Part shown: positions 8,705 to 18,408 of the stretch, piece by piece | How positions within the stretch are numbered: position 1 is the stretch's first letter | Layout of the letters: each line of letters opens with the position of its first letter | From: Candidatus Cryptobacteroides excrementipullorum | Lineage (GTDB): Bacteria > Bacteroidota > Bacteroidia > Bacteroidales > UBA932 | Length of the DNA: 64,000 nt | Reading direction: 5' to 3' | Assembly (NCBI GenBank): GCA_017695065.1 | Contig: JADILZ010000054.1 | Location: forward strand, 1-64,000 | Notes under the pieces: generated by a model | What the model was told of the DNA's origin: nothing | The model's database searches: none | What the model saw: the letters and a program-made list of their open reading frames with translations, nothing else | Made by a program: the position numbers and the translations under genes

Positions 8705-10240
8705 ATGACCGCGTTAAATAATAGTAAAAGGATATTTAAGAATACACTATATTTATATTTTAGAACATTCATTACTATGGTTGTTAGTATTTTTACTAGC
8801 AGAGTTGTTTTGGATGTTCTTGGTGTTGAGGATTATGGCATATATAATGTTGTAGGTGGTTTTGTCTCAATGTTTTCGATTATAAGCGGAACATTGACTG
8901 TTGCAAGTCAGAGATATTTGTCTTATGAATTAGGACGTGATAACCCGGATATTCAAAAAGTATTTTCAGTTACTTTATTTATACATTTCATTTTAGCTAT
9001 TATCATTCTTTTGCTGTTAGAAACTATAGGTGTTTGGTTTTTGAACTCAAAAATGAATATTAATGCTGATAGAATGTATGCAGCTAATTGGGTATTCCAA
9101 TGCTCGATAGTTACATTTTGCGTAAACCTAATCTCTGTTCCATACAATGCATTAATAATAGCCAATGAAAGGATGAATGTTTTTGCATTCATAAGTATTT
9201 TTGAGGTTACGGCTAAATTAGGTGCTGTATATTTATTGACTTTATTTCGATTTGATAAGTTAATCGTATATGCCTTATTAATGTTGTTGATCTCTATTAC
9301 GTTACGTTTAATATATAGTATATATTGTAAAAGAAATATTGAAGGTAGTAGGTTTAAGTTCGTTCAGGATAAAAATCTATATAAAAATATGTTACAATTT
9401 TGTGGATGGAATTTTATCGGGACGACCTCCGGTATTTTGAATGGTCAGGGTATAAATATATTGATAAATCTATTTTTCGGTGTGACTTTTAATGCTGCGC
9501 GTGGAATAGCTGAGCAGGTAAATAATGCGATATATAATTTTGTCAGCAATTTTACTATGGCATTAAATCCTCAAATTACTAAAAGTTTTGCAAGTAAGGA
9601 TTATCAGTATATGAATAAACTTATACTGAGGGGAACGAATTATGCCTTTTATTTATTGTGGCTTATATGTTTACCAATTTTAATTGAGTCCGATTTTATA
9701 TTAGATTTATGGCTTAAAACTGTACCTCCTTATGCTTTAATTTTCGTCAGATATGCGATAATTTATACTTTGTGTCAAACATTATCACAAACGTTATATG
9801 CGGCAATGTTAGCAACAGGAAAAATAAAGAAATATCAAATTGTAGTTGGAACACTTAACATCATGGCATTTCCTGTGGCTTTTCTTTTTTTCAAAATAGG
9901 ACTACCTGCTGAATTTGGTTATATTTCAACTATTATTTTCTCTATACTGTGTTTGTTTGTCAGGATAATAATGCTGCAGGATATGATACCTGGCTTTAGG
10001 GCTATTAGGTATTTGAAAGAATCATTGCTTAATATATTATTAGTGCTGATTCTGTCTTTAGGAATGGTTTTATGTTTTGACTATATTACTCCTCGGTCAA
10101 ATTTACTGTTATTTTTATTAACATGTTTGTTTTCAGTGCTTGTAACATTTGGTTGTATTTATTTTGTCGGTTTGGATAAATCAGAGAGGCTTTTCGTTGT
10201 AGACTTTATAAGAAAAAAATTCTTAAAAGAAATATCTTAA
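8705..10240 (+). CDS. Wzx-like polysaccharide flippase
   Basis: Predicted MATE/PST-superfamily transporter that flips undecaprenyl-linked repeat units across the inner membrane. The 511-residue protein is hydrophobic almost throughout, with about a dozen membrane segments separated by short basic loops. The N-terminus (IFKNTLYLYFRTFITMVVSIFTSRVVLDVLGVEDYGIYNVVGGFVSM) is typical of oligosaccharide flippases in Bacteroidota capsule loci. It is the first gene of the AT-rich block and is followed six bases later by the polymerase gene. Confidence 0.87.
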   Translation: MTALNNSKRIFKNTLYLYFRTFITMVVSIFTSRVVLDVLGVEDYGIYNVVGGFVSMFSIISGTLTVASQRYLSYELGRDNPDIQKVFSVTLFIHFILAIIILLLLETIGVWFLNSKMNINADRMYAANWVFQCSIVTFCVNLISVPYNALIIANERMNVFAFISIFEVTAKLGAVYLLTLFRFDKLIVYALLMLLISITLRLIYSIYCKRNIEGSRFKFVQDKNLYKNMLQFCGWNFIGTTSGILNGQGINILINLFFGVTFNAARGIAEQVNNAIYNFVSNFTMALNPQITKSFASKDYQYMNKLILRGTNYAFYLLWLICLPILIESDFILDLWLKTVPPYALIFVRYAIIYTLCQTLSQTLYAAMLATGKIKKYQIVVGTLNIMAFPVAFLFFKIGLPAEFGYISTIIFSILCLFVRIIMLQDMIPGFRAIRYLKESLLNILLVLILSLGMVLCFDYITPRSNLLLFLLTCLFSVLVTFGCIYFVGLDKSERLFVVDFIRKKFLKEIS

Positions 10241-10245
10241 TAGAG

Positions 10246-11595
10246 ATGGTTTCGTTCATATCGTTTTGTTCTTTATTAATACTTGTATTATGTGCTGTTA
10301 AGCCAAAGTACGGTTTACCTCTATATATAGTATATTCTCTCTTTTTCCCTTATTTGCAAATAGGGAACCTTGCTTTAGTTGGCAGAGTAGCTGCATTACT
10401 TTTTTTAATTTTTTTCTTTCTAAATTATAGAAATAAAATTAAGAATGTAGATTATTCTCCGTTTAAACCATTCTTTTTTTTATATATAGCGCAGTTTTTT
10501 TTATTGTTTATTCAGGATCCGACGTATTTCCCTATAGGGTTCGACAGGTGGAATACATATGTTTTAACTACAATTACATATGCTTTGTTGATCTATACTG
10601 ATGTTCAAACTAATTATAGGGGAATTATAGTGTATAATAATGCATTGTTGATTTCTTCGTTAATTATTATTTTATATGGATTATTTTTAACTTCTATTCC
10701 AGGGATTAATCCGTACCAAATACTGATTAGTCCACTATTTGGAGGTGAATTTAATGAAGCATATGCATTAGGAGATTCTTATTTAAGTTCAAGTACATCT
10801 TCTTTAGCCGATGGAAGATTATTTGGGAGAATTTCGTCAGTGTTTAGCCATCCGATGTTATATGGACTAAATTTAGGTTTTTTCTTTGTTGTTGTTACAT
10901 ATGTATTGTATGAACGAAAAAAATATAGATTGTTAGTTCTATTTGAGATTTGTCTCATTGCTGCTGTTGTAACATGTGGTGTTCGTTCTGCTATTGCTGC
11001 ATTGGTCTTGACCTTAATAGTGGGTATATTGAATTTGAAAAGAACAAGATTAGTAATAATGTCAATTCTTGCTTTTTTATTGGTAATTAATATTTTGCCG
11101 ATGGTCTCTCCTGCGGTTAATGAATATTTATTATCAATGTTTGATTCAAGTGGGAATGTTGTTCAAGGGTCTAGTTTAAAGATGAGGTATAATCAATTCA
11201 TTGGATGTTTCGGCGTAATTCAAGACTGTTTATTTACAGGAAAAGGATTTGAATGGACAAGTGACTATTTAAGTAAACACGAGATTCATCCAGTACTATT
11301 GAATTTTGAAAGTTTGATTTTTATGATTATCTGTAATAGTGGATTATTAGGGTTGGTCATATGGGGAATTTTCATTTGTATGTTTTTTAAATTTTCAAGG
11401 AAAATAAAAAATAAAAATCAGCAGACGGCTATTCTTTGTTTGTTTACATACTATATAATGTATTCATTAATTACTGGAGATTATTATTATTTGAAATATT
11501 TTATGCTTTATTATGCTGTTTTAGTTGGGGGATTATCTTTTAAGTCAAATTTATATATCTATGGCACACAGTATAAAAAAATGTTATATAGGTAA
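10246..11595 (+). CDS. Wzy-like O-antigen/capsule polymerase
   Basis: A 449-residue multispanning membrane protein with roughly ten or more hydrophobic segments and a large loop around residues 170-200 (GDSYLSSSTSSLADGRLFGRISSVFSHPMLYGLNLG), the layout expected of Wzy/O-antigen ligase family proteins. Polymerases of this kind have little conserved sequence, so the call rests on topology and position directly after the flippase. Its 3' end overlaps the next gene by about 35 bases if that gene starts at 11561. Confidence 0.78.
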   Translation: MVSFISFCSLLILVLCAVKPKYGLPLYIVYSLFFPYLQIGNLALVGRVAALLFLIFFFLNYRNKIKNVDYSPFKPFFFLYIAQFFLLFIQDPTYFPIGFDRWNTYVLTTITYALLIYTDVQTNYRGIIVYNNALLISSLIIILYGLFLTSIPGINPYQILISPLFGGEFNEAYALGDSYLSSSTSSLADGRLFGRISSVFSHPMLYGLNLGFFFVVVTYVLYERKKYRLLVLFEICLIAAVVTCGVRSAIAALVLTLIVGILNLKRTRLVIMSILAFLLVINILPMVSPAVNEYLLSMFDSSGNVVQGSSLKMRYNQFIGCFGVIQDCLFTGKGFEWTSDYLSKHEIHPVLLNFESLIFMIICNSGLLGLVIWGIFICMFFKFSRKIKNKNQQTAILCLFTYYIMYSLITGDYYYLKYFMLYYAVLVGGLSFKSNLYIYGTQYKKMLYR

Positions 11596-12526
11596 CTCGT
11601 CTGATCCTAATATTCAATATAAAGCATCTTCAGGAGGGATTGGTACTGAAATAATTAAGTATTTACTTGAAAACAAAGTATATCAAACCGCGGTATCTTT
11701 TTATTTTTGTTCTGAGGAGTGTTGCTATAAGCCGAGATTAATTTATACTTTTGATGATTATAATGTTTGTGGATCTATTTATCAGGATATAGACTTAGTG
11801 GGATTTATACGTCAAAATATAGGATTGATAAAACATAATATTATTATTACGTGTTTACCTTGCCAAGTAAAACCTATTCGCTCTATTTTAAAAAGAAATG
11901 ATATTTCTTGCGTTTTTATAACATTTACTTGTTCTGGACAAACTACGATTGATGGTACGTACTGTTATTATAAAATGTTGAAAATAAAAAAGCAAGATGT
12001 TATATATATGCAGTATCGAGGTAATGGATGGCCAAGTGGTATACAAATTCATATGAAAAATGGAGATATTGTTTTTCATGAGAATTATACATTTCCTTGG
12101 TCATTTATAATAAAGTCAGAGTTGTTTAAACCAAAAAGGTGTTTTTTATGTAAATTAGATACAGATTATACTGCTGATTTTTCTTTGGCAGATCCGTGGT
12201 TAAAAGAATATTTAAAGGAAGATAAAATAGGACATTCATTTGTGATAGTTAATACGGAACAAGGTGATGTAATTTTGTCTAAGATGAAAAAATTAGGACT
12301 GGTTTCACTACAGGACGTAGATTATAATAAATATATAGAAGCACAAGTTCATAATGTGTCAAAAAAAGATAGAGTGGAGAAATTATATAATTTAATAAAA
12401 ATTAAGAGAAATGTGTTAAACAGCAAATTGTATAAGAAATTTTTTTCAATTAATTCGGTTTTTATCAAGATTCATATATCAATTTGGAATAAAATATTTT
12501 ATAAATTTTCTTCAAAATCAATATGA
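11561..12526 (+). CDS. FrhB-family protein without the N-terminal ferredoxin domain
   Basis: Belongs to the coenzyme F420 hydrogenase/dehydrogenase beta-subunit family found in many capsule loci; the substrate there is unknown. From ATG 11561 it has 321 residues. Family features are IQYKASSGGIGTEIIKYLL near the start, TCLPCQVKPIRSIL, YMQYRGNGWP, and a Cys pair in FKPKRCFLCKLDTDYTADFSLADPW. Unlike the second family member at 17154, it begins directly at the FrhB domain and has no CxxCxxC ferredoxin motif. The ORF track TTG start (11525) lies deeper inside the polymerase gene and is less likely. It is immediately followed by a pyruvyl transferase. Confidence 0.82.
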   Translation: MAHSIKKCYIGNSSDPNIQYKASSGGIGTEIIKYLLENKVYQTAVSFYFCSEECCYKPRLIYTFDDYNVCGSIYQDIDLVGFIRQNIGLIKHNIIITCLPCQVKPIRSILKRNDISCVFITFTCSGQTTIDGTYCYYKMLKIKKQDVIYMQYRGNGWPSGIQIHMKNGDIVFHENYTFPWSFIIKSELFKPKRCFLCKLDTDYTADFSLADPWLKEYLKEDKIGHSFVIVNTEQGDVILSKMKKLGLVSLQDVDYNKYIEAQVHNVSKKDRVEKLYNLIKIKRNVLNSKLYKKFFSINSVFIKIHISIWNKIFYKFSSKSI

Positions 12527-12527
12527 A

Positions 12528-13667
12528 ATGAAGCCATATATTATTATTTCCGGTTTTAACATTAATGATAATAATAGAGGAACCGCCGCATTAAGTTATG
12601 GTAGCATTCCTTTTCTATTAAGCCATAAATATATTAAGGAGGGACAGATTTTAGTAAATTTTAGATTTTATAAAAACATTTTAAGGAAACGTAATCGTTT
12701 GGATATAAAGCAAAGTATCCCTGTCGAAAATATGAAATGGCAATATATCACATTCAACATTTTTTTTGTTGAAAGGTGGCTTTTTGAAAAATTTGGAATA
12801 TTATTGCCATTTTCTAAATTGAAACGAATCCTTAGTAACTTAGAACTTGTTGCTGCTATAAATGGAGGGGATGGTTTTTCTGATATTTATAGTACGAAGA
12901 CTTTTTTAAGTAGGTTACCGGATATTTCATATGCAATGAAAATAGGTATTCCAGTTGTCTTATTACCGCAAACTATTGGTCCATTTAAATATGAGCAAAA
13001 TTATAAAATAGCGGTTGCTATACTTAAATATGCGACTCATATATATGTACGAGATGACAAATTTAGTGCAGATTTGGATACCTTAGGCTTAAGGTATACT
13101 TTAACGAAAGATTTGTCATATTATATGAAACCAAAGCAGTGGGATATAATTGTAAAAAAAGTTGCAGTTGGCTTAAATATAAGTGGCCTTGCTTATTCAA
13201 ATAAGTTTAGAACACTTTCTGGTGAATTTGATAATTATCCACTATTGGTATTTGAAATAATAAAATATTTTCAGCAAAAAAATATTTGGTTATATTTAAT
13301 TCCGCATTCGTATAATTATTCTCAGCCAGAAGAAAGTAATGATGATTTAATCGCTTCTCGTGATGTTTATGAAAAATTGAATAATAAAAGTAACGTACTT
13401 CTAATTGATAGAGATTTAACCTCCCCTGAAGTGAAATATTTAATTTCTAAGATGTCTTTTTTCATTGGAACGAGAATGCATGCAAATTTTGCGGCTATAT
13501 ATAGTGGGGTTCCTGTATTTGGTCTTTCTTATAGCTATAAATTTCAAGGGGCTTTTGAAGCGAATGGTGTGTATAATAGAGTCTCATCAATAGTAAATAT
13601 TGATTCTCATGACGTTAAATTAATTATTGATAAAATAGATACATTATTTAAAGAAATATATGAATAG
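12528..13667 (+). CDS. Polysaccharide pyruvyl transferase family protein (first copy)
   Basis: Likely adds a ketal pyruvate from phosphoenolpyruvate to a sugar of the repeat unit. The 379-residue protein has an N-terminal ISGFNINDNNRGTAALSYGSI segment, VVLLPQTIGPF, and the C-terminal GTRMHANFAAIYSGVPVFGLSYSYKF block, close to the conserved GxRxHxxI-A---GVPV pattern of the WcaK/CsaB family. It starts one base after the stop of the FrhB-family gene and overlaps the following WbsX-like gene by eight bases, so translation is probably coupled. Which sugar is modified cannot be inferred. Confidence 0.87.
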   Translation: MKPYIIISGFNINDNNRGTAALSYGSIPFLLSHKYIKEGQILVNFRFYKNILRKRNRLDIKQSIPVENMKWQYITFNIFFVERWLFEKFGILLPFSKLKRILSNLELVAAINGGDGFSDIYSTKTFLSRLPDISYAMKIGIPVVLLPQTIGPFKYEQNYKIAVAILKYATHIYVRDDKFSADLDTLGLRYTLTKDLSYYMKPKQWDIIVKKVAVGLNISGLAYSNKFRTLSGEFDNYPLLVFEIIKYFQQKNIWLYLIPHSYNYSQPEESNDDLIASRDVYEKLNNKSNVLLIDRDLTSPEVKYLISKMSFFIGTRMHANFAAIYSGVPVFGLSYSYKFQGAFEANGVYNRVSSIVNIDSHDVKLIIDKIDTLFKEIYE

Positions 13668-14775
13668 AGCTAGAATAATTGCATTTTATTTGCCGCAATT
13701 TCATCCATTTAAGGAAAATGATGAATGGTGGGGAAAAGGTTTTACCGAATGGACTAATGTGGGTAAAGCTAAACCTTTGTTTAAAGGTCATTATCAACCT
13801 CGTGTCCCAGCAGATTTGGGATATTATGATTTAAGACTTTCAATTATAAGAGAACAGCAAGCTGCAATGGCTAAAGAAGCAGGTGTTGAAGGCTTTATGT
13901 ATTGGCATTATTGGTTTGGTAATGGTAAAACATTAATGGCAAATATTTTTGATGAAGTCTTAACTACTGGTAAACCGGATTTTCCATTTTGTTTAGGTTG
14001 GGCTAATCATTCTTGGACAAGACGTACATGGAATTGTTCTGCACAATATCAACAAGATATGGATTTAATAAAACAAGAGTATCCAGGAGAAGAAGATCAT
14101 ATTAATCATTTTTATAATATTCTGCCAGCTTTTCTGGATAAAAGATATATAACTGTGGATGATAAGCCAATATTTATTATATGGTCTCCGTTGGATATCC
14201 CAAATGTTAGTGGATTTATTAAATTATGGAATGATTTGGCTCACCAAAACGGTCTTAAAGGGATACATTTTGTTGGAATTTGGACAACTGGGACCAATCC
14301 TGATGAAATAGAAACAAAAGAGTTGTTGTTTAAACTTGGTTTTGATGCATTAACTTTATCAAGTTTGGCAATGGCTCAAAAACAATCTATAGGACGTATT
14401 AAAAATAGACTTATTATTGAATTGAATAAACGTTTTCCACGCTATGCTCCATTAATGAAATACAAGTATAGTGATATTATAAACAATTTTTATTCAGAAT
14501 TTGACTCACAAGAAAATATTTATCCCACGATTATTCCTAACTGGGATAGATCTCCAAGAGGGGGCAGACGTGCTGTGATTTATACTGGCTCTACTCCAGA
14601 ATTATTTGGGAAAATGACAGCAATGGCTTTGGATAAGATTAAAAATAAACAGGATGAACATAAGATCATTTTCCTTCGCTCATGGAATGAATGGGCTGAA
14701 GGTAATTATATGGAACCTGATTTAAGATTTGGTTTGGGGTATGTAAATATGCTGAAAAAGATGATAGTAAAGTAA
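13660..14775 (+). CDS. WbsX-like protein with GH99-like domain
   Basis: A 371-residue protein of the WbsX group, annotated in O-antigen and capsule loci as glycosyltransferase or GH99-like. Evidence is IIAFYLPQFHPFKENDEWWGKGFTEWTNVGKAKPLFKGHYQPRVPADLGYYDLR at the N-terminus, GFMYWHYWFGNGK, FPFCLGWANHSWTRR, and SWNEWAEGNYMEPD near the C-terminus. These aromatic and acidic blocks are shared with GH99 endo-mannosidases, but activity in polysaccharide loci is unproven and no signal peptide is seen, so a cytoplasmic role is likely. The start overlaps the end of the pyruvyl transferase gene. Confidence 0.87.
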   Translation: MNRARIIAFYLPQFHPFKENDEWWGKGFTEWTNVGKAKPLFKGHYQPRVPADLGYYDLRLSIIREQQAAMAKEAGVEGFMYWHYWFGNGKTLMANIFDEVLTTGKPDFPFCLGWANHSWTRRTWNCSAQYQQDMDLIKQEYPGEEDHINHFYNILPAFLDKRYITVDDKPIFIIWSPLDIPNVSGFIKLWNDLAHQNGLKGIHFVGIWTTGTNPDEIETKELLFKLGFDALTLSSLAMAQKQSIGRIKNRLIIELNKRFPRYAPLMKYKYSDIINNFYSEFDSQENIYPTIIPNWDRSPRGGRRAVIYTGSTPELFGKMTAMALDKIKNKQDEHKIIFLRSWNEWAEGNYMEPDLRFGLGYVNMLKKMIVK

Positions 14776-14820
14776 TAATTTTGTATTTGAATAACCAATC
14801 AAGATAATACAAAGAAGATA

Positions 14821-16038
14821 ATGAAAAAAAAAATATTATTTGCTATACATCAGTTGGATGCTGGTGGCGCGGAAAAAAGTTTAATATCATTATTGAATAC
14901 ATTACCTGTAAATGAGCTTGATATAGATTTAATGGTTATAAGACCATCAGGACTCTTTCGTAATTTAGTTCCAAAAGAGGTAAATATATTGGAGACGCCT
15001 CAAGAACTTATATGCCAAAATACAAAAATAACAGAAAAACTTTTTTGGAAAAGTGTAAACATTAATAGGCTTATTATAAAATTACGTTGTATAATTTATA
15101 ATCGTTTTCGAGGCAATAAGAGTCGTTTAAAGATGTGCCGGAAACAATTTTATAATGAATTATGGACTCGTTATATACCGAATTCCTTGAAAGAATATGA
15201 TATAGCTGTTAGTTATATTGATGGTCTAAATTATTATATTATTGATCATATAAAGGCTCTCAAAAAAATTCTTTGGTGTCATAATGATTATAATAAATTG
15301 GATTATATCGCTGAATATGATTACAAATACTATCAGAAAGCTAATCATATTTGTACAATAAGTGAATTATGCAGGAAAGTTTTAATAGATAATTTTCCTC
15401 TGTTAAAAGATAAATTTGAAGTAATTGAGAACATTACCTCTGCTCGAATGATAAGATATCAAGCGGATATTTTTGATGAGATTAGTGCTTCAGATGATTA
15501 TTTCAAAGACAAGCGCTTCAAAATAATATCAATAGGGCGATTGGCCGAACAAAAAGGATTTGACTTTGCAATACAATCAGCTAAAATATTAAAAAATACT
15601 GGTCTGTTATTTTGCTGGTATATTTTAGGTGAAGGTCCCCTTCGCAGATCATTGGTAGAACAAGTAAAAAAGAATAAAATTGAAGATTGTTTTAAATTTA
15701 TAGGGATAAGATTAAATCCATATCCATATATTAAATATGCTGATTTATTTGTTATGCCATCTCGTTACGAGGGTAAGAGTATAGCATTAGATGAAGCAAA
15801 AATTCTATGTAAACCTATTGTTGTCACGAAATACCCATCTGTATATGATGCAATAGATAATAACAAAACAGGTATTTTAGTTGATATTAATGCGGAATCA
15901 ATAACAAATGCAATAATGCAGTTATATAAAAATGAGGATTTGAGGAATTTGTTAATTCGTAATCTAGAACATAGTGATTTTAGTAATGAAGAACAAGTTC
16001 GGAATAAGTTTCTTAAATTGATTGACAGTTGTTTTTAA
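14821..16038 (+). CDS. GT4-family glycosyltransferase
   Basis: Predicted retaining glycosyltransferase (GT-B fold, family 4) adding one sugar of the repeat unit on the cytoplasmic face. The acceptor half begins with FAIHQLDAGGAEKSLISLLNTL. The donor half has IISIGRLAEQKGFDFAIQSA near residue 235, YILGEGPLRRSL, and the EX7E signature in YEGKSIALDEAK near 320. Length is 405 residues. Strongly AT-rich codon use matches its neighbours in the 8.7-19.5 kb block. Donor and linkage are unknown. Confidence 0.87.
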   Translation: MKKKILFAIHQLDAGGAEKSLISLLNTLPVNELDIDLMVIRPSGLFRNLVPKEVNILETPQELICQNTKITEKLFWKSVNINRLIIKLRCIIYNRFRGNKSRLKMCRKQFYNELWTRYIPNSLKEYDIAVSYIDGLNYYIIDHIKALKKILWCHNDYNKLDYIAEYDYKYYQKANHICTISELCRKVLIDNFPLLKDKFEVIENITSARMIRYQADIFDEISASDDYFKDKRFKIISIGRLAEQKGFDFAIQSAKILKNTGLLFCWYILGEGPLRRSLVEQVKKNKIEDCFKFIGIRLNPYPYIKYADLFVMPSRYEGKSIALDEAKILCKPIVVTKYPSVYDAIDNNKTGILVDINAESITNAIMQLYKNEDLRNLLIRNLEHSDFSNEEQVRNKFLKLIDSCF

Positions 16039-16059
16039 GAATATTTTCTATTTTAGAAT

Positions 16060-17142
16060 ATGAACATAGTACATATAACAAATAGCCTTCGAGGAGGCGG
16101 TATTCAAAACTTTTTGCTATCACTTTTGCCGGAACAGGTGATGCAAGGTCATAAAGTATGGTTAATAGTTATTGAGAAATTTGATTATGATTATTGCAAC
16201 CATTTGGCAGGTATCCTACGAAGAAAAGGTGTGTCAGTTATATGTTTAGAAAAAATAAAACATAATAGATTGTCTATGTTAAAGACAATCTATTATTGTA
16301 GACGGAATATAAAGAAAATTGCACCTGATATAGTCAATACACATGGCGAAATGTCTCATATATATGGAGTATTTTCTGTTTTATATAGAAAAATACATCA
16401 AGTGATAACTGTACATAATGCCCCTGAAATTTGGCCTAAGAGTTATCATTTTTTCTGCCGGAAAAAGCCATTAATTTTTTGCTCGGAAGCTGCATATGAT
16501 ATGAGGAGACAGAAATCCATATTTATGCGAACAATAGAAAATGGAGTATCTCCATCTATAGTTAAAACACAGGATAAAGTTGATTTGCGTCAAGAGTTAT
16601 CTCTAAAAGAAACAGATAAGGTAATTGTTTTGGTAGGTTCCCTTCGACCGCAGAAGAATTATATTTTTCTTAAACAAATTGTAGACGAAGCAAAGGATTC
16701 CTCTTTACATTTTTGTATATGTGGAGGTAGTTATGGCGCAGGATATATTTCGAAATCAGAATTTAATGGGTATGAAAATAATATCCATTTATTGGGTTTA
16801 CGTTCGGATGTATCGGCAATAGAGAATACATCTGATTTATTTTTGAGTTGTGCCTTGTTTGAGGGGCTGCCTATTGCTGTATTAGAGGCATATTTTAATG
16901 GGATTCCGTGTGTATTATCGCCTATTCCGCAACATAAAAATATAGCTAACGTAGATAAAGTATGGATACCAGAAAGTTTTGAACCTAAAGAGTTTATTAT
17001 TGCAATATATAATGCGTTGAATGAAAAAATGGATCATGAGGTAATTTTTAAAAGAAGAGAATCTCAAATCATGAAGTATGCAATTTCTACGACATGTCAG
17101 AAGTATATTTCCTTTTATAAGGATGTTTTTAAATATTGCTAA
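16060..17142 (+). CDS. GT4-family glycosyltransferase
   Basis: A second GT4 enzyme of 360 residues in the AT-rich block. N-terminal MNIVHITNSLRGGGIQNFLLSLL is the glycine-rich acceptor-side loop, VIVLVGSLRPQKNYIFLKQIV begins the nucleotide-sugar half near residue 188, and the EX7E motif is FEGLPIAVLEAY. ITVHNAPEIWP resembles the usual VHN(A/I) segment of the family. It ends just before the second FrhB-family gene (ATG at 17154). Substrates cannot be assigned. Confidence 0.86.
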   Translation: MNIVHITNSLRGGGIQNFLLSLLPEQVMQGHKVWLIVIEKFDYDYCNHLAGILRRKGVSVICLEKIKHNRLSMLKTIYYCRRNIKKIAPDIVNTHGEMSHIYGVFSVLYRKIHQVITVHNAPEIWPKSYHFFCRKKPLIFCSEAAYDMRRQKSIFMRTIENGVSPSIVKTQDKVDLRQELSLKETDKVIVLVGSLRPQKNYIFLKQIVDEAKDSSLHFCICGGSYGAGYISKSEFNGYENNIHLLGLRSDVSAIENTSDLFLSCALFEGLPIAVLEAYFNGIPCVLSPIPQHKNIANVDKVWIPESFEPKEFIIAIYNALNEKMDHEVIFKRRESQIMKYAISTTCQKYISFYKDVFKYC

Positions 17143-17153
17143 CAATATTTTTT

Positions 17154-18404
17154 ATGGGAAATGTCAGTTCTACAATTGAGAACACACTCTGTACGGGATG
17201 CGGTGTATGTGAAGATGTATGTCCAGTGCATGCTATTACAATTGTAAAAAAACAAGGAATTTTTATACCTGAAATTAATGAGAAGCAATGTCTTTCTCCC
17301 AAATGTGGAAAATGTTTGAAAGTGTGTCCAGGAATCGGTATAAATTTGAAAGAATTGAGTAATAGTCTGTTTACAGAGAATCAAGTTGTAAGCGACACAT
17401 ATATAGGAAATTATATATCACTATATTCTGGTTATAGTCTTGATGCAGATATCAGATTCCATAGTGCATCAGGTGGTTTGCTTTCGCAGTTTCTTGTTTA
17501 TTTGCTGGATAAACGGATTGTAGATGGAGTGGTCGTTACATCTTTTTCTGAAGAAGATAAAACGAGACCGGTGTCATATATTGCAAGGACGAAAGAAGAT
17601 GTTATAAAAGCAAGAAGTTCGAAATATTGTCCCGTAAGTTTAAATAATATAGTTAATGAAATAGTCGGAACTGATGGAAAATATATTATCGTCGGTTTAC
17701 CTTGCCATATCCAAGGATTCAGAAAAAGAACCTTGATTGATAAAAGGTTAAAAGAACGAATCTCTGGATATTTTGCCATATATTGTTCCAGCAACAGAAC
17801 TTTCAATGCTCAGGAATATTTATTCAGGAAATATAATGTCAGAAGGGATGATATTTCATATTTTGCATATCGTGATAATGGTTGTTTAGGAAATCTTGTT
17901 ATCGAAACATATAAGGGCAGGAAAGAGGAACCATATACTGATTATTATCCTAAATTAAGAAGTTTTTTCAAACCGCGCAGATGTCTTTCTTGTATAGATC
18001 ATTATGGAGAACTTGCAGATGTATGTTTCGGTGATATTCATATCTACCCGTATAGTGAGGATAAAATAGGAATAAACTCATGCATTGTCAGAACGTCCAG
18101 GTATAAAATATTGTTGGAGCAGGCCGTAAGGGACGGATATATTTATCTGCAGGATTTGGATCCGTATACATTAAACGAATCACAGAAAACCATGTTATAT
18201 CCTAAAAAGGTAAAGGCTAAAGCATTGATGAATATTGATAGGATATTGGGGCGGCAGACAGTAAGGTATGATGACCCAGTATTGGAAAAATGCAAGCCTA
18301 AATTAAAAGACTATTTGTCGGTTTTTATTACTAATATTCAGCGCTTTATTGGATCTCATCCGTCATTGTGGTTTTTAATAGATTTATCAAATAAAAATAG
18401 ATGA
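17154..18404 (+). CDS. FrhB-family protein with N-terminal 2[4Fe-4S] ferredoxin domain
   Basis: A 416-residue member of the coenzyme F420 hydrogenase/dehydrogenase beta-subunit family. It begins with a ferredoxin domain: CTGCGVCEDVCPVHAI and, after a spacer, CLSPKCGKCLKVCPG, giving two cysteine sets. The FrhB domains follow, with IRFHSASGGLLSQFLVYLLD, VGLPCHIQGFRK, YFAYRDNGC, and FKPRRCLSCIDHYGELADVCFGDIH. The TTG start in the ORF track (17136) overlaps the upstream gene; the ATG at 17154 gives a start just before the ferredoxin motif. The next gene, four bases later, is a pyruvyl transferase, repeating the arrangement at 11561-13667. The reaction in polysaccharide loci is unknown; redox modification of a sugar is an inference. 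Confidence 0.87.
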   Translation: MGNVSSTIENTLCTGCGVCEDVCPVHAITIVKKQGIFIPEINEKQCLSPKCGKCLKVCPGIGINLKELSNSLFTENQVVSDTYIGNYISLYSGYSLDADIRFHSASGGLLSQFLVYLLDKRIVDGVVVTSFSEEDKTRPVSYIARTKEDVIKARSSKYCPVSLNNIVNEIVGTDGKYIIVGLPCHIQGFRKRTLIDKRLKERISGYFAIYCSSNRTFNAQEYLFRKYNVRRDDISYFAYRDNGCLGNLVIETYKGRKEEPYTDYYPKLRSFFKPRRCLSCIDHYGELADVCFGDIHIYPYSEDKIGINSCIVRTSRYKILLEQAVRDGYIYLQDLDPYTLNESQKTMLYPKKVKAKALMNIDRILGRQTVRYDDPVLEKCKPKLKDYLSVFITNIQRFIGSHPSLWFLIDLSNKNR

Positions 18405-18408
18405 AAAT

